NCBI RefSeq assembly: GCF_902459645.1
Contig: NZ_CABPSK010000001.1
Span: 1,240,001-1,304,000 of the forward strand
Reading direction: 5' to 3'
Length of the DNA stretch: 64,000 nucleotides
From: Pandoraea pneumonica
GTDB lineage: Bacteria; Pseudomonadota; Gammaproteobacteria; Burkholderiales; Burkholderiaceae
Under the pieces are notes generated by a model. It was given only the letters and a program-made list of their open reading frames with translations. It was not told the origin of the DNA and did no database searches. Each line of letters opens with the position of its first letter. Position 1 is the first letter of the stretch. Made by a program: the position numbers and the translations under genes. Below, piece after piece: positions 35,801-45,264 of this stretch.

Positions 35801-36317
35801 ACTTCGACACCCCGGCGGCTTCTTCGAGGAACACGCGCAGTTCTTCGGGCTTGGCCTCGATGATGCGCGAGATCATCCCCTGCCCGATGATGGCGTAGGC
35901 GCGCGGCCCGAGGCCAGTCCCGAGGAAGATGTCCTGAATATCGCGGCGGCGTGCCGGGAGGTTGTTGATGTAGTAGCTGGAGGTGCCATCGCGCGTGAGC
36001 ACGCGCTTGACGGCGATTTCGGCGTACTGGCTCCACTGCCCTGCGGCGCGCCCGGCGCTGTTGTCGAACACAAGTTCGACGCTGGCGCGGCTCGCCTGCT
36101 TGCGGGCGGTCGATCCGTTGAAAATCACGTCCTGCATCGATTCGCCGCGCAGCTCGGAGGCGCGCGACTCGCCGAGCACCCAGCGCACGGCATCGATGAT
36201 GTTGGATTTGCCGCACCCGTTCGGGCCGACGATCCCGACCAACTGGCCGGGAACCGCGAAGTTCGTCGGGTCGACGAAGGATTTGAAGCCAGCGAGTTTG
36301 ATGGAAGTCAGACGCAC
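32802..36317 (-). CDS. smc: Chromosome segregation protein SMC
   Basis: 1171 residues from a GTG start. An ATPase that, with ScpA/ScpB, organises and resolves the chromosome. Walker A is GPNGCGKSNIIDAVRWVLGE (31-50). Two long coiled coils (about 165-500 and 650-1000) flank the hinge (about 505-640, SVQTEGKVQPWLDKHEL and QEWLGHVFVADDLTQA). The C-terminal head has LLSGGEKALTAIALVFGMFQ (signature, about 1071) and PFCLLDEVDAPLDDANTERY (Walker B/D-loop). Having SMC rather than MukB is normal for betaproteobacteria. The spacer to zipA is 39 bases. Confidence 0.98.
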   Translation of the reverse strand: MRLTSIKLAGFKSFVDPTNFAVPGQLVGIVGPNGCGKSNIIDAVRWVLGESRASELRGESMQDVIFNGSTARKQASRASVELVFDNSAGRAAGQWSQYAEIAVKRVLTRDGTSSYYINNLPARRRDIQDIFLGTGLGPRAYAIIGQGMISRIIEAKPEELRVFLEEAAGVSKYKERRRETENRLQDTRENLTRVEDILRELGTNLEKLESQAVVANRFKDLHRDGEEKQQLLWLLRKNEAQSEQERQQRAIESAQVDLEAQMARLRGSESDLETLRAAHYTATDAVQAAQSAMYEANSEVSRLEAEIRYVVESRNRVQAQLAALTSQREQWQARSSQSEEALALAEEELIIAEERAATAQDQAADQNDALPALESGWRDAQNLLNEQRSEIAQVEQSLKLEAAHQRNADQALQQLQQRQERLQGEARGLDKPDEAELEMQRGDLAEHQAMLEDAQAELAEAQERLPRLEAERSEAQARVQSEAATIAQLEARLTALKQLQESVQTEGKVQPWLDKHELAQLPRLWKKLHIEPGWENALESVLRERLAALEISNLDWVKAFASDAPPAKLAFYSPPPAARPLDAPASLRPLLSLLRIDDPGLRAVLQEWLGHVFVADDLTQAMTLRAQLPEGTSLVVKAGHQVTRVGVQLYAADSEQAGLLARQQEIENLGKQLRAQILLSDEAKSAAVRTEAAYSQAAQALTDVRGRAERATQRVHALQLDVLKLTQAYERFNARSTQIDEELREIAAQIEEQRALRVESEANFEQNDARLAELQATFEDGQLEFESLDSQLSDARNRAREMERLAQEAAFGQKGIVNKIDEHRRSIQTALEQADRLVVSIEQAQAELAQITEQTAENGLQDALELRAEKEEILGAARIELDALTQKLRQSDEERLAAERGLQPLRDRITELQLKEQAARLNGEQFVEQLANAEVDEEALSAKLTPDMKASYLQGEVTRINNAINALGPVNMAALEELETARERKVFLDAQSADLNDAIETLEGAIRKIDEETRVLLQGTFDEVNKHFGELFPMLFGGGQAKLIMTGDEILDAGVQVMAQPPGKKNSTIHLLSGGEKALTAIALVFGMFQLNPAPFCLLDEVDAPLDDANTERYAKMVARMSDRTQFVFISHNKIAMEMANQLIGVTMQEQGVSRIVAVDMESAINLAELA

Positions 36318-36483
36318 GGCAGGTTCGCTTTATCGGTCATTGAATGATGGGAAAGACACAGACGCGCTTAGCTGGTCCTGTCGGGCCACGCGCACGCTGG
36401 CGTGCGCGGGCCGCTCACACCGGGCGAAGGCTTCGCTTAACACTCTCGCGACGCCCGTCACACCGGTATGACATGGGTACGCA

Positions 36484-37470
36484 TCATACCATCGCATCCC
36501 CTGGCGTCGTGGATTTACAACGCTTCGATTCGGGCAAAATTCCGGACAAGATTCCGGCGGCCACGATGCACAATCCGCCGACGATTTCACGCGTGCCCAG
36601 CCCTTCGCTGGCCAGCCACCACGACGAGATCGCCGCGACCACGATTTCGAACAGCATGATGAGCGCCGCCTGATTGGCCGGCACCCGCGCCAGACCGAAT
36701 TGCACGATGACGTTGGAGATCGCAATGGTGCAGCCCAGCGCAATCACCACTGCCGCGGCGGACGGGCTGGACGTCAGCGCCGAGAGCGCCGCCGCACCCG
36801 ACTGAATCCCCCCATCGAACGGCAGCACCAGCAGGCCGCCGGTGAGGCAGCCCAAATAGAGGGTCCAGCTACGCATTTCCGGCTTGACGTCAGGCAGTTC
36901 GAGACTCACCCGGCGCAACAGCACGTTATTGAGCGCAAACGCGGCCCCGGCGACCAACCCGGCCCACTCGCCCGGGTTATTGGGCACCGGCCAGCCCAGT
37001 TCCGGCGACCAAAGCATCAGCCCCGCCCCGCCGAGCGCCAGGGCGATCAGGCCCGCACCACGCAGCCCGACGCGCTCGCCGAGCAGCCAGTTCGCAAAAA
37101 GCGCCGTCCATACGGGGGTCAGATAGAACAGCAGCAACACGCGCATGACATGCCCGTGCGTGGTGCCCCAGACAAAAGCCACATTGGTGAGACCGCCCGC
37201 AAAGGCCACGCCCGCGAGCAGCCACGACCAGCGCAGCGTGCCCAGCGAGCGGCGATAGACCAGGGAAAGCAGTAATAAAGCGATGGTGGCCGTGCAGGCT
37301 TGGGCCGGCACGGCGGCGACGCCCCACTGGGCGAGAACACGGTAAGGGAACCAGGCGAGACCCCAGACGGAAGAACCGATGAGGATGGCCAATACGGGGG
37401 CCGCCCGCGCGCGCAGCGTGGCGCCGGACAAAGCGTCCGGGCCTGGCGCGCCGTTGCCGGCTACGGTCAT
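36484..37470 (-). CDS. EamA/DMT-family transporter
   Basis: 328 residues with ten hydrophobic segments in two repeats of five, the layout of 10-TMS drug/metabolite exporters (EamA). Recognisable family features include SSVWGLAWFPYRVLAQWG early in repeat 1, LTPVWTALFANWLLGERVGL at the repeat end, and the parallel ALIMLFEIVVAAISSWWLAS in repeat 2. AGGAG lies five bases before the ATG. The substrate cannot be read from sequence; the neighbours smc and dapC give no pointer. The 5' end is divergent from dapC. Confidence 0.85.
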   Translation of the reverse strand: MTVAGNGAPGPDALSGATLRARAAPVLAILIGSSVWGLAWFPYRVLAQWGVAAVPAQACTATIALLLLSLVYRRSLGTLRWSWLLAGVAFAGGLTNVAFVWGTTHGHVMRVLLLFYLTPVWTALFANWLLGERVGLRGAGLIALALGGAGLMLWSPELGWPVPNNPGEWAGLVAGAAFALNNVLLRRVSLELPDVKPEMRSWTLYLGCLTGGLLVLPFDGGIQSGAAALSALTSSPSAAAVVIALGCTIAISNVIVQFGLARVPANQAALIMLFEIVVAAISSWWLASEGLGTREIVGGLCIVAAGILSGILPESKRCKSTTPGDAMV

Positions 37471-37779
37471 ACATGCTCCTGAAAAACCTGAGATACTCCG
37501 CAGACTTGCCCCACTGGCGCCTCGGAGTGTGCTGAATTACGCAGCGGTTCGCGCTTTGTGCGCGCCGTGACGGTATAATTTTCGCTTTACCGATCTTGCC
37601 ATTCTTGGGCGCGTCCGGGAACCCCTTCGTGTGATGTGGCCTATACACCGGCGCGCTACCCTTTGCCGGGCCGCGCGTGTCAACATCCGATGTTCCCCCG
37701 GCACGAATCCTGCACCGGATGCGCCGAAACCTCGCGAAAGCGCCTCGCGAGCCCTAGCCCTGAGTCTGTTTGAATTCTC
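37471..37779. promoter_or_regulatory. Divergent spacer before dapC, with candidate -10 at 37574-37579
   Basis: 309 bases without a gene. A consensus TATAAT at 37574-37579 faces dapC and would give a leader of about 195 nt; no good -35 box is seen. The leader holds a short AACATC-C-GATGTT inverted repeat (37682-37694). I looked for a lysine-riboswitch-like layout and saw none. Confidence 0.5.
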
Positions 37780-38994
37780 GTGAACCCATTACTCGACAAG
37801 CTCCAGCCCTATCCCTTTGAACGCCTGAAAGCGCTCGTGGCCGATGTCACGCCCGCTGCCGCGTACAAGGCCATCAGCTTCGGCATCGGGGAGCCCAAGC
37901 ACCCCACGCCGCAGTTCATCAAGGAAGCCTTGATTGAAGGGCTGGGCGGTCTCTCGAACTACCCGGCCACGGCCGGTGGCGAGCCGCTGCGCGCGTCCAT
38001 CGCCGCCTGGCTGGAGCGCCGCTACGCGCTACCGAACGTGAACCCGGCCACCGAAGTGCTGCCGGTCACCGGCTCGCGCGAAGCCCTGTTCTCGTTTGCC
38101 CAGGCGGTGGTCGACGGCAGCAAGCCCGGCGCCCGCGTACTGTGCCCGAACCCCTTCTATCAAATCTATGAGGGTGCGACGCTGCTCGCTGGTGCTACGC
38201 CCTACTACGCCGACAGCGATCCGGCGCGCAACTTCGCCCCCGACTACGACGCCGTCCCGGCGGACGTGTGGCGCGACGTGCAGCTCGTGTATCTGTGCTC
38301 GCCGGGCAACCCGACGGGTGCCGTGCTCAATTTGGCCGACTGGAAGCGTCTGTTCGAACTCTCGGACCAGTACGGTTTCGTGATCGCCTCCGACGAGTGC
38401 TACTCCGAGATCTATTTCGACGAAGAGCGCGCGCCGCTGGGCGGTCTGGCAGCGGCCCACCAACTGGGCCGAGGTTTCGAGCGTCTGGTGGTGTTCTCCA
38501 GCCTGTCGAAGCGCTCGAACGTGCCCGGCATGCGCTCGGGGTTCGTGGCGGGCGATGCTGCCATCCTCAAGAAATTCCTGCTGTACCGCACCTATCACGG
38601 CTGTGCCATGAGCCCGGCAGTGCAGGCGGCGAGCATTGCCGCGTGGAACGACGAAGCGCACGTGCGCCTGAACCGCAGCAAGTACCTGAAGAAGTTCCAG
38701 ACGGTCACGCCGATGCTCGCTGAAGTGCTCGACGTGCGCCTGCCGGACGCCGGTTTCTACCTGTGGGCCAAGGTCGACGAGAAAACCGGCCTGTCGGACA
38801 CGGAATTCACGCGCCAGTTGCTGGCGCAATACAATGTCGCCGTACTGCCCGGGTCGTATCTGGGCCGCGCGGCGCACGGCACCAATCCGGCCGAGAACTA
38901 TGTCCGTATCGCCCTCGTGGCCGATGTGGATGAATGCACCGAAGGCGCACAGCGCATCGTGCAGTTCTGCCAATCGCTCAGCCAATCCCGTTAA
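37780..38994 (+). CDS. dapC: Succinyldiaminopimelate transaminase
   Basis: 404 residues from GTG 37780. A PLP class I/II aminotransferase converting N-succinyl-2-amino-6-ketopimelate to N-succinyl-LL-DAP for lysine and peptidoglycan. [20 protein letters not shown] is the N-terminal substrate region, and [17 protein letters not shown] and [19 protein letters not shown] follow. The PLP lysine is in [20 protein letters not shown]. The C-terminus has an Arg carboxylate-binding region near [17 protein letters not shown]. The name is supported by the dapD and dapE neighbours. Confidence 0.96.
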   Translation: MNPLLDKLQPYPFERLKALVADVTPAAAYKAISFGIGEPKHPTPQFIKEALIEGLGGLSNYPATAGGEPLRASIAAWLERRYALPNVNPATEVLPVTGSREALFSFAQAVVDGSKPGARVLCPNPFYQIYEGATLLAGATPYYADSDPARNFAPDYDAVPADVWRDVQLVYLCSPGNPTGAVLNLADWKRLFELSDQYGFVIASDECYSEIYFDEERAPLGGLAAAHQLGRGFERLVVFSSLSKRSNVPGMRSGFVAGDAAILKKFLLYRTYHGCAMSPAVQAASIAAWNDEAHVRLNRSKYLKKFQTVTPMLAEVLDVRLPDAGFYLWAKVDEKTGLSDTEFTRQLLAQYNVAVLPGSYLGRAAHGTNPAENYVRIALVADVDECTEGAQRIVQFCQSLSQSR

Positions 38995-39020
38995 TCCCTT
39001 TTTTGCTTCACATTCTCGCC

Positions 39021-39848
39021 ATGTCGCAACAACTGCAAACCACCATCGACCAAGCTTGGGAAAACCGTGCCGAGATTTCGGCCAAGTCGGCACCTGCCGA
39101 CGTGCGTGAGGCGGTCGCTCACGTCATCGCCGAACTGGACAAGGGCGCCCTGCGCGTGGCCCAGAAGCAAGACGGCCAGTGGATCGTCAACCAGTGGATC
39201 AAGAAGGCCGTGCTGCTGTCGTTCCGCCTGGAAGACAACGCCGTGATGCCGGCGGGCGGTTTCAGCCAGTTCTACGACAAGGTGCCGAGCAAGTTCGCCA
39301 ACTACACCGCTGAAGACTTCGCCCGTGGCGGCTTCCGCGTGGTGCCGCCGGCGGTTGCACGCCGTGGCTCGTTCATCGGCAAGAACGTGGTGCTGATGCC
39401 GTCGTACACCAACATCGGCGCGTACGTCGACGAAGGCACGATGGTCGACACGTGGGCCACCGTCGGTTCGTGCGCCCAGATCGGCAAGAACGTTCACCTG
39501 TCGGGCGGTGTCGGCATCGGCGGCGTGCTCGAGCCGCTGCAAGCCAACCCGGTCATCATCGAAGACAACTGCTTCATCGGCGCGCGCTCGGAAGTGGTCG
39601 AAGGCGTGATCGTCGAAGAGAACTCGGTCATCTCGATGGGCGTGTATCTGGGTCAATCGACCAAGATTTACGACCGCGAAACGGGTGAAGTGCATTATGG
39701 CCGCGTGCCGGCCGGCTCGGTCGTCGTGCCGGGCAACCTGCCCTCGAAGGATGGCAAGTACAGCCTGTACTGCGCTGTGATCGTGAAGAAGGTCGACGCA
39801 CAAACGCGTGCCAAGACCGCCATCAACGACTTGCTGCGCGGCGAGTAA
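39021..39848 (+). CDS. dapD: Tetrahydrodipicolinate N-succinyltransferase
   Basis: 275 residues from ATG 39021 ([20 protein letters not shown]), the family's usual start and length. It succinylates tetrahydrodipicolinate in the DAP pathway. A small alpha-helical N-terminal domain is followed by a left-handed beta-helix of hexapeptides ([60 protein letters not shown]). The C-terminal end [20 protein letters not shown] closes the active site. It lies 26 bases after dapC. Confidence 0.98.
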   Translation: MSQQLQTTIDQAWENRAEISAKSAPADVREAVAHVIAELDKGALRVAQKQDGQWIVNQWIKKAVLLSFRLEDNAVMPAGGFSQFYDKVPSKFANYTAEDFARGGFRVVPPAVARRGSFIGKNVVLMPSYTNIGAYVDEGTMVDTWATVGSCAQIGKNVHLSGGVGIGGVLEPLQANPVIIEDNCFIGARSEVVEGVIVEENSVISMGVYLGQSTKIYDRETGEVHYGRVPAGSVVVPGNLPSKDGKYSLYCAVIVKKVDAQTRAKTAINDLLRGE

Positions 39849-39920
39849 GCCCCCTCACCTGCGAGGCAAGTCGGTTTCCGATTGCCTTGCAGGCGATATC
39901 GATATCAGGAGTTTCAGGCG

Positions 39921-41424
<1,504 letters not shown>

Positions 41425-41442
41425 CGTTATCGGAGCCTCGCC

Positions 41443-42354
41443 ATGAGCACCCAACCTGCCGCCCACGCGGCCCCCCATCCGTTCAAGACCCTGCGCGATT
41501 TGCTGCGCTACGCCGTGTCGCGTTTCACCGAGGCCGAACTGGCCTTCGGTCATGGCACCGCCACGGCTTACGACGAAGCAGCGTATTTGCTGCTGCACAC
41601 GCTGCATCTGCCCATCGACACGCTCGATCCGTTCCTCGACGCACGCCTGCTGCCCGAAGAAATCGAACGCGCGCTGTCGGTGATCAACCGCCGTGCCGGT
41701 GAGCGCGTTCCCGCGTCGTACATCACGAACGAAGCGTGGATGCACGGGCATCGTTTTTATGTCGATGAGCGTGTCATCGTGCCGCGCTCGTTCGTCGGCG
41801 AACTGCTCGAAGACGCGTTGCAACCGTGGGTGAACCACGCCGAAGACGTGAACGATGTCCTGGAGTTGTGCACCGGCTCCGGCTGCCTCGCGATTCTGGC
41901 CGCCGAAACGTTCCCTGCTGCGCAGATCGACGCTGTCGATATTTCCCCCGATGCCGTCGACGTCGCGAAGATCAATGTCGCCGATTACGCACTCGATGAC
42001 CGCATCGCGTTGCATCTGGGCGATCTCTACGCGCCGCTGCCGAAGGGCAAGCGTTACGAAGTCATCCTGACCAACCCGCCCTACGTCAACGAAGGGTCGA
42101 TGCAGGTGCTGCCCGCCGAGTATCTCCACGAGCCGCGTCTTGCGCTGGCTGGCGGCGACGACGGCATGGATGTGGTTCGCCGCATCATCGCCGGGGCGCG
42201 CGAGCATCTGACGGACGATGGCGTGCTTGTCGTTGAAATTGGCAACGAGCGCCACTTCGTCGAAGCGGCCTTCCCCGACCTGCCGATGACCTGGCTCGCC
42301 ACGAGCGCGGGTGACGACATGGTGTTCCTCGTGCAGGCGGCTGACCTGCCCTAA
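41443..42354 (+). CDS. prmB: Ribosomal protein L3 N5-glutamine methyltransferase
   Basis: 303 residues. A SAM-dependent methyltransferase of the HemK/PrmC class. An N-terminal helical domain (about 15-80) is followed by the Rossmann domain. VLELCTGSGCLAILAAETFP is motif I, and VILTNPPYVNEGSMQVLPAE holds the NPPY catalytic motif (about 211). EYLHEPRLALAGGDDGMDVV is typical of PrmB rather than PrmC (LHEPRLAL). It is located directly after dapE, and the end is followed by cls. Confidence 0.95.
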   Translation: MSTQPAAHAAPHPFKTLRDLLRYAVSRFTEAELAFGHGTATAYDEAAYLLLHTLHLPIDTLDPFLDARLLPEEIERALSVINRRAGERVPASYITNEAWMHGHRFYVDERVIVPRSFVGELLEDALQPWVNHAEDVNDVLELCTGSGCLAILAAETFPAAQIDAVDISPDAVDVAKINVADYALDDRIALHLGDLYAPLPKGKRYEVILTNPPYVNEGSMQVLPAEYLHEPRLALAGGDDGMDVVRRIIAGAREHLTDDGVLVVEIGNERHFVEAAFPDLPMTWLATSAGDDMVFLVQAADLP

Positions 42355-42433
42355 ATCGCCAAGATCGCGCGGCCCGGGTACACTCGGGTTCCCGAGTCCG
42401 CGCGACTCCCGGTTTGGAGGAAGGCAGTCGGTC

Positions 42434-43861
42434 ATGACGTTCAATTGGCTCGATGTCGGCTTTGCCGTCGCCTGTCTGCATGCACTCGGCGTGATGGCAG
42501 CCATTCACGCCGTTCTGACGGTACGCACCTCGCAGGGTGCCGTGGCATGGGCGGTCTCGCTCGTGACGATGCCGTACCTCACGCTGATCCCCTATCTGTT
42601 TCTCGGCCGCTCGAAGTTCATCGGCTATGTCGAAGCGCGCCGTGCACGCAATGAAGTGTTGCAGTCGCGCATGGGCGAGACTGAGCGCACCGGCGAGCCT
42701 CCGGTGGCCGTCGAGGCGCATCCGGAATATCGCGCGCTAACCTCCATCACCGGCATGTCGTTTGTTGCGGGCAATCGCGTGCGGCTGCTGGTCAACGGAC
42801 GCGCCACATTCGACGCCATCTTCGCCGCCATCGACCGCGCGCGCGATTACGTGATCGTGCAGTTCTTCATCGTGAAGGACGATGCCCTCGGACGCGCCCT
42901 CGCCGCCCGATTGCTCGCCCGCGCCGCGACCGGCGTCAAAGTCTATTTCCTCTACGACCGTATCGGCAGTCACGATCTGCCGCGCAGCTATTGCGAGAAG
43001 CTGCGCAGCGGCGGCGTGGAAGTGCACGAGTTTGCCGCCGCCAAGCGCGGCATCTTCGTGAACCGATTCCAGTTGAACTTCCGCAATCACCGCAAGATCG
43101 TGGTGATCGACGGCAACGAAGCGTTCATCGGCGGGCACAACGTCGGCGTGGAATATCTCGGCGAGAAGCCGCCGCTGGCACCGTGGCGGGACACGCACAT
43201 TTCGGTGCGCGGCCCGGCGGTCGTCGGCATTCAGCGCGCATTTGCCGAAGACTGGCACTGGAGTACCGGCAACGTGCCGGAGCTCCATCGGCAGCCTGCC
43301 GCCTCTGGCGAAGACATGCACTGTCAGGTGGTGCCGAGCGGGCCAGCCGACCGCTTGGAAACGTCGTCGCTGTTCTTCGTGACATTGATCAACGCCGCCC
43401 AGCATCGCGTTTGGCTCACGACGCCCTACTTCGTCCCGGACGAGGCGGTGTTCTCGGCGCTGCGGCTCGCGGTGTTGCGTGGCGTCGATGTGCGCATTCT
43501 GATTCCCGACCGCGCCGATCACCGGGTGGTGTTCGAGGCGACGACGTCATATGCGTTCGAAGCCGCGCGCAGCGGTATCAACGTCTATCGCTACCACCAA
43601 GGCTTTATTCATCAGAAGGTCGTGCTTATCGACGACAGCGCGGCAGCCGTGGGCAGCGCCAATCTCGACAACCGCTCGTTCCGGCTGAACTTCGAAATCA
43701 TGCTGCTCACAGTGGATCGGGGCTTTGCCGACGACGTCGCCTATATGCTCACGCACGACTTCGAGCAAGCGACGCTGCTCGACAAAGACGATTTCCGGAA
43801 GATTCCGAAATGGCGTCAGATTGTCATGCGAGTGGCGCGTCTCTTTGCCCCGATCCTTTGA
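42434..43861 (+). CDS. cls: Cardiolipin synthase
   Basis: 475 residues from ATG 42434; a GGAGG lies about 12 bases upstream. Two N-terminal membrane segments (about 8-30 and 40-60, with VRTSQGAVAWAVSLVTMPYL) precede two phospholipase-D domains. The HKD motifs are NHRKIVVIDGNEAFIGGHNV and FIHQKVVLIDDSAAAVGSAN. It condenses phosphatidylglycerol molecules into cardiolipin in the inner membrane. The ClsA-type architecture is complete. It converges on the small paralogue pair downstream. Confidence 0.96.
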   Translation: MTFNWLDVGFAVACLHALGVMAAIHAVLTVRTSQGAVAWAVSLVTMPYLTLIPYLFLGRSKFIGYVEARRARNEVLQSRMGETERTGEPPVAVEAHPEYRALTSITGMSFVAGNRVRLLVNGRATFDAIFAAIDRARDYVIVQFFIVKDDALGRALAARLLARAATGVKVYFLYDRIGSHDLPRSYCEKLRSGGVEVHEFAAAKRGIFVNRFQLNFRNHRKIVVIDGNEAFIGGHNVGVEYLGEKPPLAPWRDTHISVRGPAVVGIQRAFAEDWHWSTGNVPELHRQPAASGEDMHCQVVPSGPADRLETSSLFFVTLINAAQHRVWLTTPYFVPDEAVFSALRLAVLRGVDVRILIPDRADHRVVFEATTSYAFEAARSGINVYRYHQGFIHQKVVLIDDSAAAVGSANLDNRSFRLNFEIMLLTVDRGFADDVAYMLTHDFEQATLLDKDDFRKIPKWRQIVMRVARLFAPIL

Positions 43862-43865
43862 CGGC

Positions 43866-44342
43866 CTAACGGGCCACTTTGACGATCGACACATCGCGCA
43901 AAGCCACCGGGGAGTCGCCGTCGTCTTTGTCCCGCGGAATTGCCGGTTCAGGGCCTTCACGCTCGAACGCCATGTTTTTGTAGCCCTCCCGAGCGGCATG
44001 CGATACCGATGCGGCATCGGGTGGGCGTTTCGCTTCGTTCTGGAAAACGAGTTCGAACTGCTGATTCTTCCGCCCCTCGATCGAGAACCGGTACGCGTGC
44101 TTCACCCAAGTGGACGTGGCAACAGACGGCACGATGAGGACCCGGCCGTCGCCCAAACCGTCAAATGGATGGATCCACAGCAGGACGTTCACGATGCGCG
44201 TCACTCCCGGCACTGCGTTGCCGTTCGCGTCGGACGTCCGAAGCCAGAACCCGAAGACGTACTCCCCATCCGAGCGCTCGCGATCGATCAGTTGCCCGAG
44301 GTGTTGTCTGTCGGCATACGGAGTCGGCTTGAGTACGCAGCG
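43866..44342 (-). pseudogene. In-frame, N-terminally truncated copy of the upstream jelly-roll-like gene
   Basis: The codon immediately after the TAG stop of the gene at 44343-44936 continues in the same frame as RCVLKPTPYADRQHL and stays open for 158 codons. It aligns along its whole length with residues from about 45 of that gene: ERSDGEYVFGFWLRTSDANG matches ERSDGDYVVGFWLRTSDERG, and the ends AREGYKNMAF/DVSIVKV match AREGYQTVIV/DVTLFKA. The first 45 residues, with the NGDF motif, are missing. There is no ATG; the first usable start is GTG 44213, which would give only 115 residues. It is either a remnant, a second domain reached by stop-codon readthrough, or a short protein. Confidence 0.6.
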
Positions 44343-44936
44343 CTAAGCTTTGAAAAGCGTTACGTCGCGAATGGCGAACGGGCAATCGTCAACGTCGGGT
44401 TCGTCGTTTAGGCGGCTCGCGCCGCCGCCCGCTTCCGGCACGATCACCGTTTGATAGCCCTCGCGACCGGCGGGCTTTGCCAGCGCACCGACGGGCGCCT
44501 TTCGCTCATTTTGGAAAGTGATTTCGAAGTCCTGATTCCGCCGCCCCGTAATCGAAAATCGCCATGTGTGTTTGATCCAAGAGGACGTCGCCACGGCGTA
44601 AAAAGGGTAAAAGATTCCTTCTCCCAAATGGTCGCGCGGGTGCACCCAGAAATGCACAAACGCCCGACGTGTCACGCCCGGCACAGCGTTGCCGCGCTCG
44701 TCCGACGTGCGGAGCCAGAATCCGACGACGTAATCGCCATCCGATCGCTCACGAACGACCAACTGTTGCAGGTGAATTCTGGTGTCATAGGGAACTGGCA
44801 TTAGCACAGCGACATGCCCGCCCTCCTGCGGCACGACAGACATGTACGCATTGCTCCCGTGCACCCAGCCCGTAAAGTCACCCGTCGCGAAGTCACCGTT
44901 GACGACCAACTCGCCAGAATTTTGTTTTTCCGTCAT
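44343..44936 (-). CDS. Small carbohydrate-binding-module-like (jelly-roll) protein, unnamed
   Basis: 197 residues from ATG 44936, with a strong GGAGG five bases upstream. ELVVNGDFATGDFTGWVHGS is the typical opening of CBM4/9-like galactose-binding jelly-roll domains; the rest is beta-rich with many Trp, Phe and Tyr (FVHFWVHPRDHLGEGIFYPF, SWIKHTWRFSITGRRNQDFE). No signal peptide or catalytic motif is visible, so it would be cytoplasmic or exported by another route. The ligand is unknown. It ends in TAG directly abutting a homologous in-frame copy, so the locus has undergone tandem duplication. It is convergent with cls and divergent from the ABC-F gene. Confidence 0.75.
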   Translation of the reverse strand: MTEKQNSGELVVNGDFATGDFTGWVHGSNAYMSVVPQEGGHVAVLMPVPYDTRIHLQQLVVRERSDGDYVVGFWLRTSDERGNAVPGVTRRAFVHFWVHPRDHLGEGIFYPFYAVATSSWIKHTWRFSITGRRNQDFEITFQNERKAPVGALAKPAGREGYQTVIVPEAGGGASRLNDEPDVDDCPFAIRDVTLFKA

Positions 44937-45264
44937 CACAGCCTCCGAACGAGTCGCTTGCTTACCGATGTCACGGCCAGAGCATGCGCCCGCGATATGG
45001 GGACGTCACCTGACAACGTTGACAGGTAGCGTGGCGCGTCAGGCCAGCGACCTTCCCGCTGTCTCACGAGCCGACGGCATCATCCGATGCGTACGGTAGA
45101 TTCAGCCGCAAATCCGCCTCGGATCCCCCCAAATCCGCCAACAAATCCCCCAACAAATGCCGCGCACTCGCCACACCCGGTAAAATGGCGGCTTTGTTGC
45201 GCCTGACTCGGCGTCACTTGCCACGTTTTTCGCCCTTTTTCCAGATTTCGCCTCCCCTTTCGCT
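44937..45264. other. Divergent spacer before the ABC-F gene
   Basis: 328 bases without a plausible gene. A -10-like TAAAAT (45181-45186) followed by GGCGGC faces the ABC-F gene; no clear -35. A short 12-base period, CCAACAAAT at 45138 and again at 45150, is present. Confidence 0.4.

Noticed and set aside
32940-36347. A 1135-codon open frame antisense to smc
   Set aside because: It is a shadow of the well-conserved SMC protein with no motifs of its own.
37471-37779. A lysine riboswitch before dapC
   Set aside because: No conserved L-box-like core or expected stems could be seen, and it is not expected at this position in betaproteobacteria.
39882-39920. An upstream start for the ArsC-like gene adding PCRRYRYQEFQA
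   Set aside because: The added residues have no family counterpart, and AGGAG fits the ATG at 39921.
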